Origin: Selenomonas sp963544755
Lineage (GTDB): Bacteria > Bacillota > Negativicutes > Selenomonadales > Selenomonadaceae
Assembly: GCA_963544755.1 (NCBI GenBank)
Contig: CAUUGH010000001.1
Location: 66,067-130,066 of the forward strand
Length of the DNA: 64,000 bases
Direction: 5' to 3'
In this document: one piece after another, positions 18,386 through 27,334 of the stretch
Numbering within the stretch: position 1 is the first letter of the stretch
Layout: each line of letters opens with the position of its first letter
Notes under the pieces: generated by a model
The model's database searches: none
Seen by the model: only the letters and a program-made list of their open reading frames with translations
What the model was told of the DNA's origin: nothing
Translations under genes and position numbers: made by a program

Positions 18386-18964
18386 ATGGCGATCAGTTTA
18401 AAAAAAGGACAAAAAGTTGAGTTAACGAAGACGAATCCCGGACTATCCAAGCTTTTGATTGGTCTTGGTTGGGATACGAATAAGTACGACGGCGGCACTG
18501 ATTTCGATCTCGATGCCTCGGCATTCTTGCTTGGTGCTAACGAAAAGGTCACGAGTGATGCTGACTTTGTGTTCTACGGTAACCTAAAGCACGCTTCAGG
18601 CGGCGTTGAGCATACGGGCGATAACTTGACAGGCGAGGGCGAGGGCGACGATGAGCAGCTAAAAGTTGACCTTTCCAAGGTACCGGCATCCATCGACAAG
18701 ATCGACTTTACAGTAACGATCTACGAGGCAGACGAGCGAAAGCAAAACTTCGGGCAGGTGTCAAACGCTTTTATTCGCGTCGTCAACGAAGCTACAGGTG
18801 AAGAGCTCATTCGCTTTGACTTAGGCGAAGATTTCTCAGTCGAAACGGCAGTTGTCGTCGGTAGACTCTATCGCCAAGGCACTGAGTGGAAATTTAACGC
18901 GGTCGGCGCAGGCTACAGCGGCGGACTAAGTGCGCTTGGCAAGGCGTACGGCGTCAATATCTAA
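18386..18964 (+). CDS. terD: TerD family calcium-binding stress protein
   Basis: A 192-aa canonical TerD: MAISLKKGQKVELTKTNPG, the acidic DFDLDASAFLLGANEKV, DADFVFYGNLKHASGGVEH, calcium loop TGDNLTGEGEGDDE, and ELIRFDLGEDFSVETAVV. ATG at 18386 follows GGAGG by 7 bases; an upstream in-frame ATG at 18329 lacks one. It is very similar to the copy at 19734, so the two are recent paralogues. The cytoplasmic protein belongs to the Ter stress-response cluster. Confidence 0.93.
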   Translation: MAISLKKGQKVELTKTNPGLSKLLIGLGWDTNKYDGGTDFDLDASAFLLGANEKVTSDADFVFYGNLKHASGGVEHTGDNLTGEGEGDDEQLKVDLSKVPASIDKIDFTVTIYEADERKQNFGQVSNAFIRVVNEATGEELIRFDLGEDFSVETAVVVGRLYRQGTEWKFNAVGAGYSGGLSALGKAYGVNI

Positions 18965-18993
18965 GGAGTCGCTCTTTAGTATGGCATCAGGAA

Positions 18994-19023
18994 AAAGCCT
19001 CAAGGCATGAGCCTTGGGGCTTT
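18994..19023 (+). other. Intra-operon hairpin
   Basis: Stem AAAGCCTCAAGGC / GCCTTGGGGCTTT (one G-U pair) with a 4-base loop, between terD and the AIM24 gene. No T-tract follows, so it is more likely an RNA-processing or stabilising structure, or a weak attenuator, than a terminator. Confidence 0.6.
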
Positions 19024-19042
19024 CCCATAGAAAAGAGGTACG

Positions 19043-19732
19043 ATGATGGAATACAAGATCTTATACCCGGAAGCCTTTCCTGTAGTTGAATGTTACTTGC
19101 GCCAAGGAGAAGCAATCAAGGCAGAATCTGATGCAATGATCGCTATGGATGCAACAGTTGATGTCGAAGGCAAGATGGAAGGCGGCGTTTTAGGCGGCAT
19201 CATGCGCCGCGTCTTTACGGGCGAGAGCTTTTTCATGCAGCGTCTTGTGGCATCGCGCGGTGCCGGCAAGGTGCTTTTTGGGCATCCCTTGCCGGGCGGC
19301 ATCATGGATGTATCCTTAGACGGCTCTTATGGCATGATCGTGCAAAAAGGCGGCTTTCTTGCAGCAGAAGAAAGCATCAATGTCGATTCAAAGATGCAGG
19401 GGCTTATGCAGGGGCTTTTTTCGCAAGAGGGCTTTTTCCTCTTGAAGCTGACAGGTAAGGGCATCGCTTTTGTAAGCAGCTACGGTGTCATTCACTGCAT
19501 AAACCTTGAGGCAGGAGAAGAAGTCATCATTGATAATGGGCATTTAGTCGCCTGGCCGGACTATATGAATTACAAGATAGAAAAAGCATCAAACGGCTGG
19601 ATTTCAAGCGTCATGTCGGGTGAATGTTTAGTATGCCGCTTCAAAGGGCCAGGTCCGGTACTTATTCAGACAAGAAATCCCGAAGGCTTTGAAACATGGA
19701 TTAGAGAAATGGTAAAAAAGGACGGTAAATGA
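19043..19732 (+). CDS. TIGR00266/AIM24 family protein
   Basis: A 229-aa AIM24-family protein (TIGR00266), a beta-rich trimeric fold of unknown biochemical role commonly encoded in Ter clusters. Recognisable features are YLRQGEAIKAESDAMIAMD near the N-terminus, GGIMRRVFTGESFFMQR, and LDGSYGMIVQKGGFLAAEE. ATG 19043 follows AGAGG; a second ATG directly follows it and either may be used. It sits between two terD paralogues and is 1 base from the next, so it belongs to the same transcript. Confidence 0.88.
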   Translation: MMEYKILYPEAFPVVECYLRQGEAIKAESDAMIAMDATVDVEGKMEGGVLGGIMRRVFTGESFFMQRLVASRGAGKVLFGHPLPGGIMDVSLDGSYGMIVQKGGFLAAEESINVDSKMQGLMQGLFSQEGFFLLKLTGKGIAFVSSYGVIHCINLEAGEEVIIDNGHLVAWPDYMNYKIEKASNGWISSVMSGECLVCRFKGPGPVLIQTRNPEGFETWIREMVKKDGK

Positions 19733-19733
19733 T

Positions 19734-20318
19734 ATGGCGATAAATCTTTCTAAAGGACAGCGCGTGAGTCTTGATAAGGGTATGAAAATGGCGTTGATAG
19801 GTCTGGGTTGGGACGTTAATCAGTATGACGGCGGCGCAGATTTTGATCTTGATGCCTCGGCATTTTTGCTTGGCGCAAACGGTAAAGTGCGTAAAGACGA
19901 GGATTTTATTTTCTATGGCAATCTTGACAGCTCCGACGGCTCTGTGCATCATACGGGCGATAATTTAACAGGCGAGGGCGAAGGCGATGATGAAGTTTTG
20001 ATCATTGACTTTGCCAAAGTGCCGCCTGATATAGATAAGATCGCCATCACCGTGACGATTTACGATGCGACAGTGCGAAAGCAAAACTTCGGGCAGGTGT
20101 CAAATGCTTATGTGCGCGTCGCACACATGGCAAATGCACAGGATATGCAAGGCACAGAGGTTTTGCGATACAACCTCGTGGAAGATTTTTCGATAGAAAC
20201 GGCACTAGTCGTCTGCGAAATCTATCGAAATAACGGTGAGTGGAAGTTTAACGCTGTCGGCGCAGGCTATAAAGGCGGCTTAGAAGCTCTCTGCCGCGCT
20301 TATGGTGTAAATGTCTGA
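19734..20318 (+). CDS. terD: TerD family calcium-binding stress protein (second copy)
   Basis: A 194-aa TerD paralogue: MAINLSKGQRVSLDKGMKM, DFDLDASAFLLGANGKV, HHTGDNLTGEGEGDDEVLI and GEWKFNAVGAGYKGGLEAL. All acidic calcium ligands seen in the copy at 18386 are kept. A short insert (HMANAQDMQGTE) lies near residue 135. It starts 1 base after the AIM24 stop, so translation is coupled. Last TerD-type gene before the biosynthetic half of the operon. Confidence 0.93.
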   Translation: MAINLSKGQRVSLDKGMKMALIGLGWDVNQYDGGADFDLDASAFLLGANGKVRKDEDFIFYGNLDSSDGSVHHTGDNLTGEGEGDDEVLIIDFAKVPPDIDKIAITVTIYDATVRKQNFGQVSNAYVRVAHMANAQDMQGTEVLRYNLVEDFSIETALVVCEIYRNNGEWKFNAVGAGYKGGLEALCRAYGVNV

Positions 20319-20384
20319 TGAAACGGGGGCAAAGCCTCCAAGCTTTTTAGAGGGTATCTAAGCAGTATGGAGGTTTTAGCCCGC

Positions 20385-21383
20385 ATGAACGACAGGGAAA
20401 TCTTGCAATACAAAGTAGGGGGGCTTCTTTATATGCCCGCCTATCAGGAAAATATCGTAGAAAAGCTTCATAAGAAAAATACAGCGTGCTTTACCAGCAT
20501 CTGTTTTTGCTTGGAAGATGCGATAAAAGATACGGCGGTTGAAGCGGCAGAATGTGCTTTGCGTAAGAATCTTAAAAGATTGCAGACGATCTACGAAGAT
20601 AAAGAGCAGCAAAAGCCACTTCTTTTTGTGCGTGTAAGAACAGCGGCGCATCTAGCGCATTTTCTCGACTTTGTCGGCGCAGCCGGCGATGTTTTGACAG
20701 GCTACGTTTTGCCGAAAGTAAGCCTTGAAAACGTCGAAGCCTATATGAAATTGCTCCATGTCAAAAGCTGCGGCAAAAGACAATATATCATGCCTGTTTT
20801 AGAAAGCCCGTCTATTGCCGATATTAAGAGCCGCACTGCTGTTTTAGGCGAACTAAAAGCTATCTTTGATGCACATAAGGAATATATTTTAAATATTCGC
20901 GTTGGCGGCAACGATTTTAGCAACCTCTACGGTATTCGTCGCTCGATCACGCAGACGATTTATGATGTCGGTGTTGTGCGCGACATTTTAATTGACATAT
21001 TAAACACCTTTGCACAAGACTACATTGTATCAGGACCTGTCTGGAATTATTTTGGCGACGATCCAAAAGCTGCATGGGCGTTAGGGCTAAAGAAGGAATT
21101 AGAGCTTGATCACTTAAACGGCTTTATCGGCAAGACAGCCATTCACCCGGCGCAGCTACCCTTTATCGCAGACAGCCTAAAGGTAGCGCGTGCCGACTAT
21201 GAGGATGCAAAGATCATCTTAGACTGGCAAGACGAAAAGGCAGGCGTTAAAAAAAGTTTTGACGGCACGCGCATGAATGAGGTCAAGACACACAAAAAGT
21301 GGGCAAGACGCACACTTTTGCTGGCACATATTTATGGCACGACAGATGAAGGTGCGGCGCACGCTGCTTTTTACAAAGGATAA
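20385..21383 (+). CDS. Ter-associated C-C bond lyase (HpcH/HpaI, CitE-like TIM barrel)
   Basis: A 332-aa TIM-barrel enzyme of the HpcH/HpaI aldolase and citrate-lyase-beta superfamily, in the subgroup associated with Ter operons (Pfam C-C_Bond_Lyase). Visible elements are CFCLEDAIKD (CitE has the equivalent DLEDAV), KPLLFVRVR, YVLPKVSLENVEAY, PVLESPSIAD and the RVGGNDFSNLYGIRRS metal/substrate loop. The start at 20385 follows GGAGG by 11 bases; ATG 20367 lacks a binding site. Within the proposed pathway it would make or cleave a C-C bond in a precursor; the substrate is unknown. Confidence 0.85.
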   Translation: MNDREILQYKVGGLLYMPAYQENIVEKLHKKNTACFTSICFCLEDAIKDTAVEAAECALRKNLKRLQTIYEDKEQQKPLLFVRVRTAAHLAHFLDFVGAAGDVLTGYVLPKVSLENVEAYMKLLHVKSCGKRQYIMPVLESPSIADIKSRTAVLGELKAIFDAHKEYILNIRVGGNDFSNLYGIRRSITQTIYDVGVVRDILIDILNTFAQDYIVSGPVWNYFGDDPKAAWALGLKKELELDHLNGFIGKTAIHPAQLPFIADSLKVARADYEDAKIILDWQDEKAGVKKSFDGTRMNEVKTHKKWARRTLLLAHIYGTTDEGAAHAAFYKG

Positions 21384-21394
21384 GGGGAAGTTTT

Positions 21395-22411
21395 ATGCGT
21401 GTATGGTTCAATCATTGGTTTAGTACGGCGTATCATTTGATCGAAAAGATGCGAGAAGGAGCGCCCGAACAATGTACCTTCGTTGCTTCAAGTGCCAATC
21501 CCCATGCACTTTATCGCCTTGTCGCCGACGAATGGCACCAAGAGCCGCCGCTTCTTGCTGCAGATGAATATGTAGAATATTGTTTAGAATTTTGCAAAGA
21601 GCAGCAAATCGACATATTCTTTCCCTACCGAGAGCTTACACGTTTATCCCGTTACAGCGAAGAATTTCGTGCAGCAGGTACAATTTTAGCAGTAGGAAGC
21701 GACTATAACATCATGCGGCTCTTAGACGACAAGGCAGCAACTTATGCATTTTTTAAGATGCGCGAAGCTGCGATTGTGCCGACGCATATCGTCGCAGGTA
21801 CCTATGAAGAATTTGTCGCGGCATACGAGAGATTGCGCCCTCGGTGCGCGCGCGTTTGCTACAAGCTGACAAAAGATAAAGGCGCTGAAACTTTCCGCGT
21901 CGTTGATGATACGCTCTTAAACGCAGGCGATGTGCGCCGAAAGCCCGGCATGAAGCTGACGTGGGAGATAGCAAAGAAGATCGTCAAAGGCTATGATTTT
22001 CGCGTGCCGTTTATGCTTATGGCATATCTTGACGGGCAAGAAATCAGCGTAGATTGCTTAAAAACGCCTAAAGAGCCGATCATTATTCCACGCTTTAAGA
22101 CGAATCATCGCTATGCAGAAATTCGCTTTGACGAAGAGATAGTGCAAAAGTGTCGGCAAATCTTAGAGCATTTGCCGATCAATGTGCCGATCAATATCCA
22201 ATTTAAGAGCGATGGCAAAAAATATTTCCTCTTAGAAATCAATCCGCGTATGTCGGGCGGCTTGCAGCTTTCGTGCCTTGCAACAGGGATCAATGTAGCG
22301 TCGATTGCACTTTATCAGCTTTTAGGAAAAGAGCAGCCGTGGCAATACCCCGATCGGCGCAAAGTATATCGCGTAGCTAACCTTGAAACGCCTCAGCTGC
22401 TGCATTTTTGA
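21395..22411 (+). CDS. Ter-associated ATP-grasp ligase
   Basis: A 338-aa ATP-grasp enzyme of the Ter-linked family (ATPgrasp_Ter). The fold shows an N-terminal Rossmann-like part (MRVWFNHWFSTAYHLIEKM), the central DDKAATYAFFKMREAAIVPTHIVA reminiscent of carbamoyl-phosphate synthase, and the Mg-binding FLLEINPRMSGGLQLSC near residue 285. It should ligate an amine to a carboxylate with ATP; neither substrate is known. ATG 21395 lies 11 bases after the lyase gene. It ends at a TGA that overlaps the ribosome binding region of the next gene. Confidence 0.88.
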   Translation: MRVWFNHWFSTAYHLIEKMREGAPEQCTFVASSANPHALYRLVADEWHQEPPLLAADEYVEYCLEFCKEQQIDIFFPYRELTRLSRYSEEFRAAGTILAVGSDYNIMRLLDDKAATYAFFKMREAAIVPTHIVAGTYEEFVAAYERLRPRCARVCYKLTKDKGAETFRVVDDTLLNAGDVRRKPGMKLTWEIAKKIVKGYDFRVPFMLMAYLDGQEISVDCLKTPKEPIIIPRFKTNHRYAEIRFDEEIVQKCRQILEHLPINVPINIQFKSDGKKYFLLEINPRMSGGLQLSCLATGINVASIALYQLLGKEQPWQYPDRRKVYRVANLETPQLLHF

Positions 22412-22422
22412 GGAGATACACG

Positions 22423-23553
22423 ATGAATTTTACCTACACGGCAGATGATGTAATACGCCTTGCAAAGCGCAGCAACAACAAAAAGCGCAGCTACCTTCTT
22501 GTAAACCCCCTACAGGGAAAGCATATGCCCGTCGCACCAAGCCGCGCCCTTGACATGATGTCAGCGCTTGGGCAAAAAATTTTGCAGCAGCATAAAAAAG
22601 CGCGGCTCGTCATCGGTTTTGCCGAAACAGCGACTGCCATCGGGGCTATCGCTGCAAAATCTCTCGGAGAAAAATGCGCCTATGTGCAGACGACGCGCGA
22701 AAAGCCCACAGGGGTCAGGCATTGGATCGAATTTTTAGAAGAACACAGCCACGCTCCCAAGCAGCGTATCGCAGTCGATGCGCTGGAAGAATATCTAGGC
22801 GCGACTGATACGGTCGTATTTGTAGACGACGAACTATCGACAGGCAGGACGCTTGGCAATATCTTAACGCAGATGAAAAAAGAGCTGCCTTTGCTGCGTG
22901 AAAAAAAGATTGTAGCAGCATCGATCATCAATCGTCTGACACCTAAAGATAAAGAGCGGCTGCAAAAACAAGGCGTAGAATGTGTAGCACTGGTAGAGAT
23001 TTTAGGAAAAGATTACGAAGCGCAGGCAGCAGGCTTTTCTACACGATGCCCTACAGATTTTAGCTCGCACACTTGCCGGCATAGCTGTCGTATGATCGCA
23101 ATAGGTACATATAAAACGCCGCGCACGGGCGTTTTAATCGGCGATTATATGACGCGCTGGCAGCGCGTGGGATACAGCCTCGCTGCTAAAATTTCGTGGA
23201 AAAAGCAAGAATCGATCCTTATCTTGGGAACGGAAGAGTGTATGCTGCCGGGACTTTTGATAGGTAAAGTATTAGAAGAACAAGGCTTTAAAAACATCTT
23301 TTTTCATGCGACGACAAGAAGCCCCATCGGCATCTTAGAAGAACAAGGCTACCCTATAAAAGCCGGCTGGCAGGTGCAGAGCTTTTATGACGATAAACGC
23401 GCAACCTACATCTACAATCTGAAGCGGTATCATCATGTCGTCATCGTTTCAGACAGCGAGCAAAAGCAAGATGCGCCGCCGGAAAGCCTTTTACACGCCC
23501 TTATAAAAAGCGGCTGCCAAGACATCATCTATCTTGCAAGCTGCACTACATGA
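22423..23553 (+). CDS. Ter-associated phosphoribosyltransferase with TRSP domain
   Basis: A 376-aa protein with an N-terminal type I phosphoribosyltransferase domain (PRTase_2) carrying the PRPP loop VVFVDDELSTGRTLGNIL near residue 135, then a TRSP domain with the eponymous TTRSPIG near residue 305. A Cys/His cluster (CPTDFSSHTCRHSC) lies between them and may bind a metal. ATG 22423 follows GGAGATACACG; the TTG at 22408 overlaps the previous stop and is less likely. In the Ter biosynthetic module it is proposed to attach a phosphoribosyl group to a base-like moiety. Confidence 0.88.
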   Translation: MNFTYTADDVIRLAKRSNNKKRSYLLVNPLQGKHMPVAPSRALDMMSALGQKILQQHKKARLVIGFAETATAIGAIAAKSLGEKCAYVQTTREKPTGVRHWIEFLEEHSHAPKQRIAVDALEEYLGATDTVVFVDDELSTGRTLGNILTQMKKELPLLREKKIVAASIINRLTPKDKERLQKQGVECVALVEILGKDYEAQAAGFSTRCPTDFSSHTCRHSCRMIAIGTYKTPRTGVLIGDYMTRWQRVGYSLAAKISWKKQESILILGTEECMLPGLLIGKVLEEQGFKNIFFHATTRSPIGILEEQGYPIKAGWQVQSFYDDKRATYIYNLKRYHHVVIVSDSEQKQDAPPESLLHALIKSGCQDIIYLASCTT

Positions 23554-23570
23554 TCAAAAAGGAGTGGGCG

Positions 23571-24626
23571 ATGTTTAGCACATACCGAAAAGACGACGTG
23601 ACGATTCTTTTAAAAGACATTACCGGCAAGCTAAAACCTTTGCCGACAAAAGAGCGAGAAAAGCTCATCCAGTCAGGTAAACATTATTCAGAAATGCTGC
23701 CCTTAGAATACGAGCCGTCGGCAAAATACCTCCAAGCATATTTTAATGCACTTTCAGGCTTTGCTAAGACTACAGCTGCTGCCACAGCAAGCCTTGCAGA
23801 ACAAATCTACGAAGAAAAAGGAGCCGATGCTGTATTAATCTCGCTTGCTCGTGCAGGTACGCCCATCGGCATTTTGCTAAAGCGTTATATAAAGCGTCGC
23901 TTCGGGGTATCTATCCCACACTATACGATCTCGATCATAAGAGGTCGCGGCATTGATAAAAACGCCATGGCGTATATATTGGCGCGTCATGGAGCAAGAA
24001 CGCTGCAATTCGTCGATGGTTGGACCGGTAAAGGCGCGATCGCACGTGAGCTGGCAAAAGATCTGGCGGAAATTCGCGGTGTAAGTGCAGGGCTTGGCGT
24101 ACTTTCAGATCCTGCCTATGTAGCAGAAAAATGCGGCACGCATGAGGATTTCCTTATTGCCAGTTCATGTCTAAATTCTACGGTATCAGGACTTTTAAGC
24201 CGCACGGTACTATCAAAAGATCTGATCGGAAAAGACGATTTTCACGGCGCAGCCTTTTATCAGCAATTGCGCGACAAAGATCTAAGCTATGATTTTATTG
24301 AAGCGGTAGAAAAGCATTTTCCGGTAAAAGCGCCGACTAAAAGCGATCTGCCAAAAGCTAGGATGCAAAGCGGACTCTTAGAGGTCGAGCGCATCGCTAA
24401 AGACTTTGCCGTGCATGATATTAACCTCATAAAGCCCGGCATCGGTGAAGCTACACGCGTCCTTTTGCGCCGTCTGCCGTGGAAACTTTTGGTGCATAGC
24501 AAAAAAGACGCCGTGCGCCTTGGGCATCTTTATCAACTGGCAAAGGAGAAAGGCGTTGAGATCGTAGAATACCCGCTGACGAATTATCTCGCTTGCGGAC
24601 TTATTAGATCGCTTGCCGATAGCTGA
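23571..24626 (+). CDS. StiP/PRTase with C-terminal PELOTA RNA-binding domain
   Basis: A 351-aa protein with an N-terminal phosphoribosyltransferase-like domain (PF11202, named StiP or PRTase_1) and a C-terminal PELOTA_1 domain, an L7Ae-like RNA-binding fold. Visible are LISLARAGTPIGILLKRYI, the PRPP-loop counterpart LQFVDGWTGKGAIA, and at the end LVHSKKDAVRLGHLYQLAKE. Database names calling it a cysteine protease rest on little; the motif content supports PRTase. ATG 23571 follows AAGGAG by 7 bases, and the frame overlaps nothing upstream apart from a longer ATG at 23550. Fourth enzyme of the Ter biosynthetic module. Confidence 0.86.
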   Translation: MFSTYRKDDVTILLKDITGKLKPLPTKEREKLIQSGKHYSEMLPLEYEPSAKYLQAYFNALSGFAKTTAAATASLAEQIYEEKGADAVLISLARAGTPIGILLKRYIKRRFGVSIPHYTISIIRGRGIDKNAMAYILARHGARTLQFVDGWTGKGAIARELAKDLAEIRGVSAGLGVLSDPAYVAEKCGTHEDFLIASSCLNSTVSGLLSRTVLSKDLIGKDDFHGAAFYQQLRDKDLSYDFIEAVEKHFPVKAPTKSDLPKARMQSGLLEVERIAKDFAVHDINLIKPGIGEATRVLLRRLPWKLLVHSKKDAVRLGHLYQLAKEKGVEIVEYPLTNYLACGLIRSLADS

Positions 24627-24627
24627 C

Positions 24628-25398
24628 ATGAAGGAAAAAAAAGACATCATATTTGCTAGCGATCTCGATAATACTCTTCTTAGATCGCGTCGCTATAAGC
24701 GTGCCGGCGATATTTGCGTAGAGCATCTACAAGGAGAAGAACAAGGCTTTATGACGCCAATAACTGTTGAGCGTCTGCGAGCCGTTTGCCAAAAGATGCA
24801 CTTTATCCCCGTAACGACGCGCTCAGTTGAGCAATATAAGCGCGTAAAGTGGCCAAAAGGCACAGAGCCTATTTATGCTGTGACAACAAACGGTGCCGTG
24901 CTGCTGCAAGAAGGTAAAGAAGATGCTAAATGGCAAAAGGCACACTTTGACACTATCGCTTTGGCAAGAGAAGAGATCGCACGCTGTTATGCGCTTTACG
25001 CAGACGATACCAGATTCATTCGCTGTCGCATCGTCGATGGATCTTACCTGTTTTGCTACGCAGCCGACGGTATCGACGTACAGATAGCGGCAAGTAAGTG
25101 TCAAGCTGCGACGAGTCTTCGCGTCGAGCCGTCGGGAAGAAAAATATATTTTTTCCCCCAAGGATTGACCAAGGGAGCTGCGCTTTTGGCACTTTCTAAA
25201 CGTTTCTTGGCGCGAAAAATCTATGCCGCAGGCGATAGTGTGATCGATGTGCCGCTTTTACTTTTCGCCGATCATGCTTTTGCCGGCGCGGACTTAGCGA
25301 TAAAAGATGCCGCGCATATAAGAAGCCATAGCGGTAAGGGAATATTTGCCGAATGGCTGCTTGCAGAGATCTTGCATTTAGTCGCTACCTCAAATTAG
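24628..25398 (+). CDS. Ter-associated HAD family hydrolase
   Basis: A 256-aa haloacid-dehalogenase superfamily phosphatase: motif I FASDLDNTLL at residues 10-19 with the nucleophile Asp, motif II VTTRS, and motif IV AGDSVIDVPLLLFADHAFAG. The cap is of the C2 type seen in sucrose-phosphate phosphatase-like enzymes. ATG 24628 starts 1 base after the StiP stop with no clear binding site, so coupling is likely; TTG 24613 is an alternative. It probably removes a phosphate from the nucleoside-like intermediate made by the PRTases. It is the last gene of the cluster; a repeat element follows. Confidence 0.86.
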   Translation: MKEKKDIIFASDLDNTLLRSRRYKRAGDICVEHLQGEEQGFMTPITVERLRAVCQKMHFIPVTTRSVEQYKRVKWPKGTEPIYAVTTNGAVLLQEGKEDAKWQKAHFDTIALAREEIARCYALYADDTRFIRCRIVDGSYLFCYAADGIDVQIAASKCQAATSLRVEPSGRKIYFFPQGLTKGAALLALSKRFLARKIYAAGDSVIDVPLLLFADHAFAGADLAIKDAAHIRSHSGKGIFAEWLLAEILHLVATSN

Positions 25399-25455
25399 TC
25401 TAAGAAAGTGTTGATAAGAAGATTGGCAGCTGAAGTTATCAGTAGCTTTCCTAAG
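25399..25455. repeat. Short inverted-repeat element, copy A
   Basis: Arms CTAAGAAAGTGTTGATAA (25400-25417) and TTATCAGTAGCTTTCCTAAG (25436-25455) are imperfect inverted copies. It shares the ACTGATAA end with four other intergenic elements in this window and separates the Ter cluster from the GNAT gene. Confidence 0.6.
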
Positions 25456-25512
25456 TGCGTATAGACCTTCATATTCTTCGTGTATGCTTAAACAGGATAA
25501 AAGGGAGCAGGT

Positions 25513-26046
25513 ATGCAGGGCATCATAAAAAAAGGGGCGCGTCTGCAATTTCGACAGGCGAGAGAAAAAGATTTAGAATACATCCTCAAGGTGGAATTTC
25601 GCCCTGAAAATGCTAAATTCGTCATTCCGTGGACGCGCAATATACACATAAAGACACTAAATACCGCCGGGGCGATTCATCTTATCATCGAGCGTATAGA
25701 TACGAAAGAGCCTGTTGGCTTTTTGATGATCGCAGGGCTAGATAACCCCTCTAAAGAAATCGAGTGGACGCGCATCATTTTAGATCAGAAAGGCAAAGGC
25801 TACGGGCGCGAAACGCTAAAGTTATTAAAGTCTTGGGCGTTTGACGACTTAAAATTTCATCGTGCATGGCTTGACTGCAAAGACTACAATAAGCGTGCGC
25901 TCCACCTTTACGAATCGGAAGGCCTTTTGCGTGAGGGGCTTATTCGCGAAACTATTTTGACCGATGGTGTTTATGAAAACCTCGTGATTCTCGGCATACT
26001 GGATCGCGAATATTTTGCAAGAAAAGAAAGGGGCGAAGAGCTATGA
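25513..26046 (+). CDS. GNAT family N-acetyltransferase
   Basis: A 177-aa GNAT-fold acetyltransferase of the RimJ/SpeG-like group: QFRQAREKDLEYILKVEF at the N-terminus, the acetyl-CoA loop QKGKGYGRETLKLLKSWAF near residue 95, and LDCKDYNKRALHLYESEGLL. ATG 25513 follows GGGAG. The substrate could be an amino group on a protein, polyamine or small molecule; nothing here decides it. It overlaps the phosphopentomutase start by 4 bases (ATGA), so the two are translationally coupled. Confidence 0.87.
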   Translation: MQGIIKKGARLQFRQAREKDLEYILKVEFRPENAKFVIPWTRNIHIKTLNTAGAIHLIIERIDTKEPVGFLMIAGLDNPSKEIEWTRIILDQKGKGYGRETLKLLKSWAFDDLKFHRAWLDCKDYNKRALHLYESEGLLREGLIRETILTDGVYENLVILGILDREYFARKERGEEL

Positions 26047-27236
26047 AAAAGATCCGGCGCGTATTTTTTATCGTACTCGATAGCCTTGGCATCGGTGCAG
26101 CCCTGGATGCTAAAGACTTTGGCGATGGCGAGTGCAATACGCTTTTAAGCCTCGTGCGTGAACGCAGCTTTGCCGCCCCCCATCTTGCCTCTCTCGGACT
26201 GTTCTCTATCGACGGCATCAAAGAGGCGAAAGAAGCGGCTTTGCTTCGCGTATCTTTGCCGTGCGGCGCTTTTGCACGTCTAAGAGAACAATCGCCCGGC
26301 AAGGATACGACGACAGGGCATTGGGAGCTTGCCGGCATCGTGGGCGATGCGCCTTTACCTACATATCCTGAAGGCTTTCCGACCTCGATCATCAATGCGC
26401 TTGAAGAAAGTAGCGGTAGAAAGCTGCTTTGCAATAAGCCGTATTCAGGTACAAAAGTCATTCATGATTATGGGCGCGAGCATATAAAGACGGGCGCACT
26501 CATCATTTATACTTCGGCAGACAGCGTTTTGCAAATAGCAGCGCACGAAGATATTGTAACACGCGAAGAGCTTTACGAAATATGTCGTAAGGCGCGTACC
26601 ATCATGTGCGGCAAAAACGGCGTGGGTAGAGTCATCGCACGTCCCTTCATCGGTACTTATCCCACCTACGAGCGCACGGCTGGGCGCCATGATTTTTCAC
26701 TTGAGCCGGCGCCGACTGTACTTGACGCGCTAAAAGATGCAGGATTTTCAACCATCGGGGTCGGTAAAATCGCCGACATCTTTGCAAACAAGGGTTTAAC
26801 TAAGAATCTTGGCACGAACGAAGACAACGCCGATGGCATGAAAAAGACAAGCGCACTTTTAAAAGAGGACTTTTCCGGGCTTGCCTTTATCAATCTTGTT
26901 GATTTTGATATGATATTTGGGCATCGCCGCGATACTTGCGGCTATGCGCACGCTCTTATGGCGTTTGATAAATGGCTCGGCGGCTTTTTAAAGGCACTGA
27001 CAAAGAGCGATTTACTAATTATAAGCGCCGATCACGGCTGCGATCCCGGCGCACCCGGTACAGATCATACGCGAGAAGATGTGCCGCTCTTAGCTTATGG
27101 CAGTGCTGTGCGAGAAAATTGTGACTTAGGTACAAGAGCTTCTTTCGCTGACGTAGCGGCAACTATCGCTGCAATCTTTGGCGTGCCATTTGTAACAAAA
27201 GGGCAAAGTTTTTGGCAGCAAATAGCGAAAGTCTAA
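26043..27236 (+). CDS. deoB: Phosphopentomutase DeoB
   Basis: Interconverts (deoxy)ribose 1-phosphate and (deoxy)ribose 5-phosphate in nucleoside salvage. The 397-aa alkaline-phosphatase-superfamily protein shows FFIVLDSLGIGAALDAKDFGD at the N-terminus (metal Asp), GKDTTTGHWE with the phospho-Thr near residue 95, NLVDFDMIFGHRRD and SADHGCDPGAPGTDHTRE with Mn2+ ligands. All catalytic residues are present. It is coupled to a GNAT gene rather than to nucleoside phosphorylases or deoC. Its nearness to the Ter nucleoside-like module is suggestive only. Confidence 0.96.
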   Translation: MKKIRRVFFIVLDSLGIGAALDAKDFGDGECNTLLSLVRERSFAAPHLASLGLFSIDGIKEAKEAALLRVSLPCGAFARLREQSPGKDTTTGHWELAGIVGDAPLPTYPEGFPTSIINALEESSGRKLLCNKPYSGTKVIHDYGREHIKTGALIIYTSADSVLQIAAHEDIVTREELYEICRKARTIMCGKNGVGRVIARPFIGTYPTYERTAGRHDFSLEPAPTVLDALKDAGFSTIGVGKIADIFANKGLTKNLGTNEDNADGMKKTSALLKEDFSGLAFINLVDFDMIFGHRRDTCGYAHALMAFDKWLGGFLKALTKSDLLIISADHGCDPGAPGTDHTREDVPLLAYGSAVRENCDLGTRASFADVAATIAAIFGVPFVTKGQSFWQQIAKV

Positions 27237-27279
27237 TGTGTCAACTTAGCAGCGGTTCCTTAAACGGAAAATGTTATTA

Positions 27280-27334
27280 AAAATTGGCAACAAAAAATCC
27301 GATCACATGATCGGATTTTTTGTTGCCAATTTTT
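27280..27334. terminator. Bidirectional terminator between deoB and flagellin
   Basis: A perfect 26-bp inverted repeat (27280-27305 and 27308-27333) with a 2-base centre, with T-rich flanks on both strands. The flagellin stop codon TAA overlaps its end. Confidence 0.88.
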
